From: Chloroflexota bacterium
GTDB taxonomy: Bacteria; Chloroflexota; Limnocylindria; QHBO01
Direction of reading: 5' to 3'
NCBI GenBank assembly: GCA_005882055.1
Contig: VBGQ01000147.1
Span: forward strand, 1 to 6,326
Length of the DNA: 6,326 nucleotides
The translations under genes were made by a program, and so were the position numbers. This document shows positions 1 to 5,795 of this stretch, piece by piece. The stretch's first letter is position 1, and each line of letters begins with the position of its first letter. The notes beneath the pieces were generated by a model. That model was not told where the DNA came from and searched no databases. It saw only the letters and a list, made by a program, of their open reading frames with translations.

Positions 1-699
1 ACCGGTCGCTCGCCGGGCTTCCAAGTGGACGGCGGCTATGCGGAGGCCATGCTGGTTCCCGACGCTCGCTATCTCGTGCCGCTCGGTGCGCTCGATCCGG
101 TGCACGCCGCCCCGCTGGCCGATGCCGGCTTGACTCCCTTCCGCGCCGTGCGCCGCGCCGCCCCCTGGCTGCAACCGGGCGCCCGTGCGCTGATCATCGG
201 CTTTGGCGGCCTAGGCCAGTTCGCGCTCCAGTACCTGCGCCGCCGTGACGGCCTCCAGGTCGTCGTGTGCGATACGGACCCGGACAAGCGGGCTCAAGCT
301 CTCGCGGCGGGCGCGGATGCCGCCGCGGACCCACCGCGCGGCGAGCCGTTGGCGGGGGCCCTCGAGGATGCCGCCGATGCCGTATTCGATTTCGTCGGTA
401 CCGATGCCACGCTGCAGCTCGGGGCGAGCCTGCTGGCGCCCGGCGGGCTCCTGATGGTGATCGGCGAGGGCGGCGGGACGTTGGGGTTCAGATTCGATGC
501 CACCGCCCTGGAGACCTGGCTCACGACCAGCGTCTGGGGTTCGCTGAGCGAACTTCGTGAGGTGGCTGCCCTGGCCGGCTCCGGGAAGCTGACCTGGGAC
601 GTGGAGCTCGTGCCGCTCGGCGATGCGGCCAAAGCACACGACCGACTGGCGGCGGGCCAGGTCCGCGGCCGAATCGTGCTGGTTCCCGCTGTCAACTAG
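1..699 (+). CDS. Zinc-type alcohol dehydrogenase (MDR family), 5' end outside window
   Basis: This is the C-terminal 232 residues of a medium-chain dehydrogenase/reductase, which oxidises an alcohol to an aldehyde or ketone (or the reverse) with NAD(P). The frame is open from base 1, so the start and most of the catalytic domain with its zinc ligands lie upstream; the family is usually about 340 residues. The sequence enters at the GFQVDGGYAE stretch typical of the end of the GroES-like catalytic domain, followed by LADAGLTPFRAV. The Rossmann fold carries GFGGLG at about visible residues 67-72 (GxGxxG) and an acidic residue ending strand 2 (VVCDTD, about residue 90), which favours NAD over NADP. 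The C-terminal part (SVWGSLSELREVAAL...GKLTW, then GRIVLVP) is also typical. The substrate cannot be told. The J-domain gene follows 58 bp downstream on the same strand; no functional link is evident. Confidence 0.9.
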   Translation, partial: TGRSPGFQVDGGYAEAMLVPDARYLVPLGALDPVHAAPLADAGLTPFRAVRRAAPWLQPGARALIIGFGGLGQFALQYLRRRDGLQVVVCDTDPDKRAQALAAGADAAADPPRGEPLAGALEDAADAVFDFVGTDATLQLGASLLAPGGLLMVIGEGGGTLGFRFDATALETWLTTSVWGSLSELREVAALAGSGKLTWDVELVPLGDAAKAHDRLAAGQVRGRIVLVPAVN

Positions 700-703
700 A
701 CGA

Positions 704-732
704 TTGCGTCTGAGTCTCCGCGGGCGTACAAC
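704..732 (+). promoter_or_regulatory. Possible sigma70-type promoter before the J-domain gene
   Basis: In the 58-bp gap after the dehydrogenase stop there is TTGCGT (704-709) and TACAAC (727-732) separated by exactly 17 bp. The -35 matches consensus at TTG only and the -10 at four of six bases. Transcription would start near 739, leaving a short leader that contains the ribosome binding site. Matches this weak are expected by chance, so read-through from the dehydrogenase gene is equally possible. Confidence 0.25.
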
Positions 733-757
733 ATCCGGACCGTAACGGAGCGGGGGC

Positions 758-1303
758 ATGGCAGCCGAACCGCATCGTGACGCGTACCGGATCCTGCAGG
801 TCGTGCCGGAGGCACATCCCGACGTGATCCGGGCCGCGTACTACGCTCTGGCGCGTATCTATCACCCCGACGGGGACCGATCGGACACGGACCTGATGTC
901 GGACCTCAACTGGGCGTATGACCAGATCCGAGACCGGGTGCGACGCGAGGCCTACGACCGGGCGCGCGCCGCCTATCGTCAGCCGCTTGGCTATGGCCAG
1001 ATGCCTGTTGGACCCGGCCACGACGACAGCTCGCGCCCGGTCGCGCCGCCGCCGCCCGCAGACCGGCCGTCCGAGGCGGCGGGCCCGTTCGCGCGCGCGC
1101 GACCGACCGATCCCGCGGGGAGCAAGCGCATCGACTTCGGCCGGTATACCGGGTGGACCATTCGCGATTTGGTCCATCAGGATCCAGCCTACCTGCGCTG
1201 GCTCAGCCGCCACTCCTCCGGGGTGCGCTTCCGCTCCGAGATCCTGCGCTACCTGCCGGCCGAGCCGGAAGAGACTGGCGCCCTTCGGTCTGGAGCACGC
1301 TAG
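758..1303 (+). CDS. J-domain protein with C-terminal ExoX-like/DUF3820-type module
   Basis: A 181-residue protein. Residues about 8-70 form a J domain with the diagnostic HPD motif at 36-38 between helices II and III; J domains stimulate Hsp70 (DnaK) ATPase activity. There is no Gly/Phe region, zinc-finger or DnaJ C-terminal substrate domain, so it is not the general chaperone DnaJ. Residues about 77-121 are a Pro/Ala/Arg-rich, probably disordered linker. Residues about 123-167 (FGRYTGWTIRDLV, then DPAYLRWL and a helix ending ILRYLP) resemble the small 'fGkykGktl...dpgYlrWl' module at the C-terminus of ExoX-like exonucleases and in DUF3820 proteins; the assignment is from memory of the motif. 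The start is supported by GGAG at 747-750, seven bases before the ATG. It is probably a cytosolic specialised co-chaperone, client unknown. It ends 29 bp from the convergent sseB-like stop. Confidence 0.85.
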   Translation: MAAEPHRDAYRILQVVPEAHPDVIRAAYYALARIYHPDGDRSDTDLMSDLNWAYDQIRDRVRREAYDRARAAYRQPLGYGQMPVGPGHDDSSRPVAPPPPADRPSEAAGPFARARPTDPAGSKRIDFGRYTGWTIRDLVHQDPAYLRWLSRHSSGVRFRSEILRYLPAEPEETGALRSGAR

Positions 1304-1332
1304 TCGCCGCCGGCGTCAGCTGCGCGGGGCGA

Positions 1333-2115
1333 TCACCCTCGACCAAGGAGGCGCGACAGGAAGCTTCGCGCCCCTGGCGGCTGGTAGAGCGGAGGCGCGG
1401 CCGCCTCGTAGTGAGCGCGAAGCGTCGGGCTGCGCAGGTCCGTGACGATCAGGTCGCGTCGGGATCCGAGGTGCTCGGACGCCAGCGCGTGCAGGCGATT
1501 ACGCACGGCATCGAACTCGGCGAGGGGTGCCCGCGAGTCGAGCGCGACGCCAACCGTCCAGGCGGTGCCCACGCGCAGAAGCCAGGCGCGCTCCACCGCG
1601 GGGAGCTCCGCGAGCGCTGCGCGCAGCTCGCTGCCGAATGGCTCGGGAATGCTGGCGGGAACCTCGAGCGGTGGCAGCCCGCCGAGTGGCCGTCGCGCTC
1701 GCAGGGCGTCGGGCGTGGTCAGGTCGATACCTGCCAACAGGAAGGGCAGCACGCCCGACGCCACCTCCACCTGATCCGGGCTGCCCGGGTTCACGATCAC
1801 CCGCTCATCGGCGCGCTCCGCGCGCTCGAACAGCTCGCGCCCGGTGACCGAGACGACGTCGCTCCCCGGCGGCCCTAGTACGGCGAAGGCCTCGCGGTCC
1901 GTGAACGCGGCCAGGAAGCGTCCATGCTCGTCCGTACCGTGGCGCAGCGAATCGATGGTGATGCGTTCGGCGTCTGGCGCCTCGCCGACCGAGGAGCGAA
2001 TCGGGACGAGTAGCTCGCGCTCGAGGAGTGCGGTGGCCCCGCGATCCTCGTCCGAGCGCTCCGGCTCCGCCCGCTCCTGCTGTTCCGGGGGCTCCGTCGG
2101 CCACTCGTCACTCAT
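1333..2115 (-). CDS. SseB-like protein (enhanced serine sensitivity family)
   Basis: A 260-residue protein with the two-part SseB architecture. After an acidic, Glu/Pro-rich leader (1-27) comes an N-terminal domain (about 28-125) with LLVPIR, a central FLAAFTDREAF strand-turn and an ERVIVNPGSP strand, as in SseB N-terminal domains. A C-terminal domain (about 150-245) follows, starting PLEVPASIPEPFGSEL and containing AVERAWLLRVG, as in SseB C-terminal domains. The family is named for an E. coli serine-sensitivity phenotype; its biochemical role is not well defined. The reading frame stays open to 2271, but that extension lies entirely within gltX. The ATG at 2115 overlaps the gltX stop as ATGA and is followed by a plausible acidic start (MSDEW), so I chose it. 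No strong Shine-Dalgarno precedes it, which suggests translational coupling to gltX. Cytosolic; no signal peptide or membrane segment is visible. Confidence 0.8.
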   Translation of the reverse strand: MSDEWPTEPPEQQERAEPERSDEDRGATALLERELLVPIRSSVGEAPDAERITIDSLRHGTDEHGRFLAAFTDREAFAVLGPPGSDVVSVTGRELFERAERADERVIVNPGSPDQVEVASGVLPFLLAGIDLTTPDALRARRPLGGLPPLEVPASIPEPFGSELRAALAELPAVERAWLLRVGTAWTVGVALDSRAPLAEFDAVRNRLHALASEHLGSRRDLIVTDLRSPTLRAHYEAAAPPLYQPPGARSFLSRLLGRG

Positions 2116-3620
2116 GCCGCGACTACCGTTGCCAGCTTGGCAAGCGCAGCGTCGAGGCGCGCGAGGCACCGATCCTTTCCGAGCAGCTCCATCGAGCCGA
2201 ATAGAGGCGGCGACACCGAGCGCCCGGTGATCCCGATCCGGATCGGCTTGAAGAAGTCCCCGGCCTTCCAACCGATCGCCTCCGCGGCGCGCCGGCAGCG
2301 GGCTTCGAGCTCGCCCGTGGAGAAGTCGTCGGGCGCGAGGTCCGCGATCTCGTCGCGGGCGCGTGCCAGCGCCGCGGCGGTTCCCGCCGCATCCGCCTTT
2401 GCGGGAACCAATTCATCGGGACCGTAGCGATCCGCAACCTCGGCATCGGTCTCGATCAGGAATGCGACCAGCTCACGGGCATCGGCGAGGCGGACCATGC
2501 GCTCCTTGATGAGCGGGATGACTGCCACGAGCCCGCGGTCGTCGAGCGCGTCTGAGACGAACCGGCGCAGGCGCACCGCCAGCTGCTCATCGGTCAGGGA
2601 GCGGATGTAGACGCCGTTCAGGTAGTCGAGGCGATCCTTGTCGAAGACGGCGCCCGCCTTGTGGACGTGCTCGATCTCGAAGCGGTTGGCGAGCTCGTCG
2701 AGCGTGAAGATCTCTTCCTCGGTGCCCGGAGACCAGCCCAGGAAGGCCAGGAAGTTGACCATCGCCTCGGGAAGGTAGCCGTCCTCGCGGTACGCGCTGA
2801 TGGCGGTCTGGCTGCGCCGCTTGCTCATCTTCGAGCGATCCGGGTTGAGGATGAGCGGGATGTGGGCGAAGACGGGGACCTCATGGCCAAGCGCTCGGAA
2901 GAGCAGCACGTGCAGCGGCGTGTTCGAGAGATGGTCCTCGCCGCGAATCACGTGGGTGATGTGCATCGCCGCGTCGTCGACCACCACCACGAAGTGATAG
3001 AGCGGCGACCCGTCCGAGCGCACGATGACCCGATCACCGCCGAGCGCCTCCGCCGCGATCTCGACCCGGCCGCGGATCAGGTCGTCGAAGACGACCGTCT
3101 CGTCGGGGACGCGGAAGCGGATGGCGGCTCGCCTTCCCTCGCTGAGAAACGCGTCGCGCTCCGCATCGGTCAGGCTCCGGCAGCGCCCGTTGTAATGCGG
3201 GGGCTCCTTGCGTGCCTCCTGCTCGCGGCGCATCGCCTCGAGCTCCTCGGGGGTGCAGTAGCAGCCAAATGCCTGGCCCGATGCCAGCAGCCGCTCCGCC
3301 TCGGCGGCGTACAGCTCGAGGCGCTGGCTCTGGCGGTAGGGTCCATAGGGACCGATGTCCTCGCCCCCCGCCACCTGCGGTCCCTCGTCCCAGTTGATGC
3401 CCAGCCAGTGCAGGTTGTCGATGATGTCGCGCTCGAACTCGTCGGAGCCCCGCGCGGCATCGGTGTCCTCGACGCGAAGCACGTACGTGCCGCCCAGATG
3501 GCGAGCGAACAGGTAGTTGTAGAGGCTCGTCCGGGCCGTGCCGATGTGCAGCGGTCCGGTGGGGCTGGGCGCCATCCGAACGCGGACAGCGCGGTCACCG
3601 TCTGCGGGTGCCTTGGCCAT
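2112..3620 (-). CDS. gltX: Glutamyl-tRNA synthetase
   Basis: A full-length class I glutamyl-tRNA synthetase of 502 residues, normal for the family. It charges tRNA-Glu (and tRNA-Gln as well in bacteria that use GatCAB amidation; which applies here cannot be told). The N-terminal catalytic fold has the HIGH-type signature HIGT at 25-28 within PSPTGPLHIGTAR, then YVLRVEDTD at 46-54; the KMSKR loop is at 264-268. A zinc-finger-like insert has C120, C122 and C147 with the same C-x-C-x24-C spacing as E. coli GltX, but Ser149 stands where E. coli has the fourth ligand, His. Residues from about 330 to the end form the helical anticodon-binding region, ending with the ITGRSVSPPLFGSMELLG segment. The ATG is 11 bp after the PRC-barrel stop and has no clear Shine-Dalgarno, and its stop overlaps the next start as ATGA, so the three genes are probably co-transcribed and translationally coupled. 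Confidence 0.97.
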   Translation of the reverse strand: MAKAPADGDRAVRVRMAPSPTGPLHIGTARTSLYNYLFARHLGGTYVLRVEDTDAARGSDEFERDIIDNLHWLGINWDEGPQVAGGEDIGPYGPYRQSQRLELYAAEAERLLASGQAFGCYCTPEELEAMRREQEARKEPPHYNGRCRSLTDAERDAFLSEGRRAAIRFRVPDETVVFDDLIRGRVEIAAEALGGDRVIVRSDGSPLYHFVVVVDDAAMHITHVIRGEDHLSNTPLHVLLFRALGHEVPVFAHIPLILNPDRSKMSKRRSQTAISAYREDGYLPEAMVNFLAFLGWSPGTEEEIFTLDELANRFEIEHVHKAGAVFDKDRLDYLNGVYIRSLTDEQLAVRLRRFVSDALDDRGLVAVIPLIKERMVRLADARELVAFLIETDAEVADRYGPDELVPAKADAAGTAAALARARDEIADLAPDDFSTGELEARCRRAAEAIGWKAGDFFKPIRIGITGRSVSPPLFGSMELLGKDRCLARLDAALAKLATVVAA

Positions 3621-3631
3621 GGGCGGATTCG

Positions 3632-4000
3632 TCAGCGGTCTCGCTCGCGCTTCCAGCCGAGGTGCTTGCGGAAGAATCCGACCCAGCCGAGCTCGAACTG
3701 GCGCTCTTCGGTGTGCTGCGGGAGCGCGTGAATCTGATCGGCCGTGTAGGCGACGTCGATGTGCGAGGGGGTCATCAGCGTCACGTCGTCGGCGGGGATG
3801 AAGACCTCGTGGCCCAGCCGACCGAGGTGCACGACGATCCCGTGGAAGATGTCCTCCTCGTCGGATCCGAGCAGGTCGACGATGTGGCCTACGGGCTCAC
3901 CCTCCGAGCTGCGCACGGCGGTCTCCTGCAGGACGCCCCGCCAGGCGATCGGCTGTTCCGGGTCCTGTGCTCGCTCAGGGTCGAGCTCGGTGTCGGGCAC
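3632..4000 (-). CDS. PRC-barrel domain-like protein
   Basis: A small soluble protein of 122 residues. Residues about 24-90 look like a PRC-barrel: a strand with EGEPVGHIVDLLGS, then an IFHGIVVHLG strand, a HEVFIPADDVTLM strand and an IDVAYTADQI segment. PRC-barrels occur in RimM (ribosome maturation), photosynthetic reaction-centre H subunits and many stress-related proteins. The basic C-terminal tail (105-122, WVGFFRKHLGWKRERDR) is rich in Lys/Arg and aromatics and could contact nucleic acid or membrane; that is inference. The frame is open to a GTG at 4033, but a GTG at 4000 is preceded by TGGAGGAGAG (4012-4003), a near-perfect Shine-Dalgarno about six bases away, whereas nothing comparable precedes 4033. 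I therefore start it at 4000. It lies 11 bp upstream of gltX and probably leads that transcript. The specific function is unknown. Confidence 0.75.
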   Translation of the reverse strand: MPDTELDPERAQDPEQPIAWRGVLQETAVRSSEGEPVGHIVDLLGSDEEDIFHGIVVHLGRLGHEVFIPADDVTLMTPSHIDVAYTADQIHALPQHTEERQFELGWVGFFRKHLGWKRERDR

Positions 4001-4002
4001 GC

Positions 4003-4012
4003 CTCTCCTCCA
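4003..4012 (-). promoter_or_regulatory. Strong Shine-Dalgarno that fixes the PRC-barrel start
   Basis: Read on the minus strand this is TGGAGGAGAG, followed by GC and then the GTG at 4000. The GGAGG core lies about six bases from that codon. It is one of the two best ribosome binding sites in the window and sits inside the longer frame that begins at 4033, arguing for the shorter protein. Confidence 0.7.
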
Positions 4013-4090
4013 CTGCTGGGCGGGAGTGTTCACCTACGCTGTTTCGCGGATGCCCGCCGGAGGTGCGTCCAGCATAGTCCCTGCGCCCGC
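4013..4090 (-). promoter_or_regulatory. Intergenic gap with possible promoter for the PRC-gltX-sseB unit
   Basis: This is the rest of the 90-bp gap between the broken asparaginase gene and the PRC-barrel start, the largest gap inside the minus-strand block. On the minus strand TATGCT (4076-4071) is a four-of-six -10 match that would put a start site near 4063 and leave a leader of about 60 bases. I see no convincing -35 box and no hairpin with a T-run that would end transcription from upstream. Confidence 0.2.
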
Positions 4091-5022
4091 TCAGGTGATC
4101 GCGAAGGTGGCCACCACCTCGCCGGCGCGATCGCCTCTTGGATCGAGGATCGGCGGCGACGCGAACTCGCGCAGGCCGGCCAGCGCGGCTGCGTCGAGCA
4201 CGCCCAGCTGCCCCAGCGCGGCACACACCGCGACCGAGCCGGCGCGACGCGCCGCGTCGCCATCCTCGATCTTTACCACGAGCCCCAGCGCCTCCTTCCG
4301 CCCCGGAATACGCCCGGGCAGCATCCCGATCGACGAGAGCCCCTCGGCGCCACCCTTCGAGACCAGCGCGCCCGGTGCGCTGCGCATCAGGGCCGTGTCC
4401 AGGCGCCGCCGCTCCCCGCCCACCAGCTCGGGATGGGCCATCATCGCGTCGCGGATCCGCTCCAGCGCCTCGCGCAACGCTGCGTCCTTCACCCGGCGCG
4501 GGTCCGCGAGCCGGGCGAACAGCAGCGCCGCCCGTTGCAGCGGAACGCCTACGTGTCGATGTCCCAGCCAGCGGCCTTGGCATGCAGCGCCATGCCCGCG
4601 TGCTTGCCAGAGCAGTTGTGCCGCAACGGGGTGAGCGGCTCAGCGTCGCGGAGCAGCCGTTGCGCTGTCTCGACGTCGAAGGGCGGATGCGTGCCGCACT
4701 GGAGGACGTCGCGGCTCAGGCCTCCCTCGCGGAGCATGGTCTGGACCGTGCGCACGTGCCGGTCCTCTCCCGAGTGGCTCGCGGCCATGATCGCGAGCGC
4801 CTCGGTGGGTGATCCAAAGCCGTACGAGTCGAAACGGCCGGAGGCAACGAACGGCGCCAGCTGAAACGGTTTTGCCGAAGAGCGCAGGAAGACCGGCTGC
4901 GCCGGGTCGCCAATCGAGACCGCCAGCTCGCCGTTGGGGCCGACCCCGGCAATCCAGCCACGATGCCGGGCGTCAACGCCCTGGCCGCGCCTCGCCTCGA
5001 CCAGGACCGGGGGCGCACTCAT
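4091..5022 (-). pseudogene. Asparaginase II family gene, split by frameshift and apparent internal deletion
   Basis: Two adjacent minus-strand reading frames together give most of an asparaginase II-type protein (PF06089-like; L-asparagine to aspartate and ammonia). The N-terminal piece (5022-4549, 157 residues) has family segments PVFLRSSAKPFQ (about 43-54), ASHSGED (about 80-86) and HNCSGKHAGM (about 134-143), then meets TAG at 4551-4549 just after GWDIDT. The sequence resumes in the next frame from about 4549 (GVPLQRAALLFARLADP), through RDAMMAHPELVGG and ALVSKGGAEG to the TGA at 4093-4091. Compared with relatives recalled from memory, about 30-35 residues between GWDxxxY and GVP, including HPLQ and DGCG motifs, are absent; a deletion of 3n+1 bases there would explain both the gap and the frame change. 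An assembly error is the main alternative. The ATG at 5022 follows bactofilin by 45 bp and has only a weak GGGG ribosome site. Confidence 0.85.
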
Positions 5023-5067
5023 CCCCGGTCGGCTGGCCGGACGCCTACCCTGAGCGCCGGGGATGGA

Positions 5068-5682
5068 CTACTGGCCGGCGCCCGGACCGGTGGCCTGGCG
5101 CTCAGTCGCGACGGGCTCCTCGCGGTCCTGCTTGCTGAAGATGGACGGGCCGTTGGTGCTCGACGCGCCGCCGGGGGCACTGGCGCCGCCCGACTTCTGT
5201 GCCGGCTGCGGGGTCTGCGCAGGTCGCGAGGCGTCGCGGGTCATGGTCACGCCTCCCTCCCAGTGCGCGCCCTCCTTGACCACCAGCACCTGCGTCTTGA
5301 CGTTGCCCTTGACGCGTCCGGTGGCCCCGACCTCGAAGCGCCCACCGCAGTCGACGTCACCTTCGTAGTCGCCGTTGATGATCACGTTGTGTGCCTTGAT
5401 CGCGGAGCGGACCCGCGCCTGGGGGCTGATGATCAGCGTCCCCTGGCACTCGATCTCGCCCTGGGCTTCGCCCTCGATGCGGAGATCGCGATCGCTGACG
5501 TACTTCCCGTTGAAGCGGGCGTGCGGGTCGATCACGCTCTCATTGCCGGAGTCGCCCCGGCGGAACTCAGTCGGTGAAGGAGTCACGTCGACCTCGCTGC
5601 TGAGAGTGTCGGGATAGAGGTTGCCGACGACATCCTCGCGCGTCAGGGCGTCGGGCTTGGTGTCACGCTTGCCGAAGACCAT
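5068..5682 (-). CDS. Bactofilin family polymer-forming cytoskeletal protein
   Basis: A 204-residue protein with the bactofilin layout: a polar N-terminal tail (1-47), a right-handed beta-helix core (about 48-148) and a low-complexity Gly/Ala/Ser/Gln-rich tail (about 150-204). The core shows the repeating short-strand pattern typical of the family: VIDPHARFNGKYVSDRDLRIEGEA, then a GEIECQG turn, IISPQARVRSAIKAHNVIINGDYEGDV, and the FEVGATGRVKGNVKTQVLVVKEGAHWEGGV ladder of about 17-residue rungs. Bactofilins self-assemble into filaments without nucleotide and scaffold envelope or polarity functions. No membrane segment is visible, so any membrane contact would be peripheral. The frame is open to 5754, but an AGGAGG stretch about 11 bases upstream of the ATG at 5682 supports that start, with MVFGKRD resembling the start of other bactofilins. 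It is divergent from upp and may lead a transcript that includes the broken asparaginase gene. Confidence 0.88.
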   Translation of the reverse strand: MVFGKRDTKPDALTREDVVGNLYPDTLSSEVDVTPSPTEFRRGDSGNESVIDPHARFNGKYVSDRDLRIEGEAQGEIECQGTLIISPQARVRSAIKAHNVIINGDYEGDVDCGGRFEVGATGRVKGNVKTQVLVVKEGAHWEGGVTMTRDASRPAQTPQPAQKSGGASAPGGASSTNGPSIFSKQDREEPVATERQATGPGAGQ

Positions 5683-5753
5683 GGCTGGGTAGTCCTCCTC
5701 TTCGGGGCGCCGGCTGGGCACGGCTCGTGCGCGTGGGTCGTGCAGGGACCGCA

Positions 5754-5785
5754 TAGCCTACCAGCCCGCGCTAGGCCCAGCCTAG
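5754..5785. repeat. Inverted repeat CTAGGC-CCA-GCCTAG plus a related half-site, possible operator
   Basis: In the divergent bactofilin/upp gap a perfect 6-bp dyad with a 3-bp spacer lies at 5771-5785 (CTAGGC, CCA, GCCTAG). A further half-site-like TAGCCTA is at 5754-5760. The right arm overlaps the proposed -10 box of upp, so a bound repressor would block it. A chance dyad in GC-rich DNA is possible, although CTAG is usually rare in bacterial genomes. Confidence 0.4.
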
Positions 5786-5788
5786 AAT
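5783..5788 (+). promoter_or_regulatory. upp: Possible -10 box giving a leaderless upp transcript
   Basis: TAGAAT matches the TATAAT consensus at five of six positions. Its last base is seven bases before the A of the ATG at 5796, the normal distance to a transcription start, and no Shine-Dalgarno is present. Transcription would then start at the initiation codon itself. No convincing -35 element is found at the expected distance. Confidence 0.4.
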
Positions 5789-5795
5789 GCGGCCG

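Noticed and set aside
1304..1332. Bidirectional terminator between the convergent J-domain and sseB-like genes
   Set aside because: The 29-bp gap is GC-rich but has no clean stem-loop and no T-run on either strand.
1153..1878. Plus-strand open frame running from the J-domain gene into the sseB-like region
   Set aside because: It overlaps two supported genes in other frames and has no recognisable domain or ribosome site.
2116..2271. N-terminal extension of the sseB-like protein
   Set aside because: The 52 extra codons lie entirely within gltX; the ATGA overlap at 2115-2112 gives a better start.
2661..3731. Long plus-strand open frame (356 codons) antisense to gltX
   Set aside because: It lies almost wholly across a clear gltX gene, has no recognisable domain and shows the composition expected of the complement of GC-rich codons.
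4540..4560. Programmed ribosomal frameshift in the asparaginase gene
   Set aside because: There is no slippery heptamer or homopolymer run at the junction, and family segments appear to be missing there, so a shift alone would not restore a normal protein.
3608..4864. Plus-strand open frame of 418 codons spanning the PRC-barrel and asparaginase genes
   Set aside because: It is antisense to two recognisable genes and to the deletion junction, and its low-complexity Arg/His/Ala-rich translation has no family resemblance.
5023..5062. CCCCGG...CCGGGG dyad in the gap between bactofilin and the asparaginase gene
   Set aside because: The arms are 6 bp with a 28-bp loop and no T-run; such G/C dyads are common by chance at this base composition.
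4963..5577. Plus-strand open frame of 204 codons opposite bactofilin
   Set aside because: It is a shadow of the bactofilin coding strand; the repetitive LDLALGFALD-like translation mirrors the beta-helix rungs.
5683..5754. N-terminal 24-residue extension of bactofilin
   Set aside because: The AGGAGG ribosome site lies inside it and points to the ATG at 5682; the extension is Arg/Pro-rich and unlike bactofilins.
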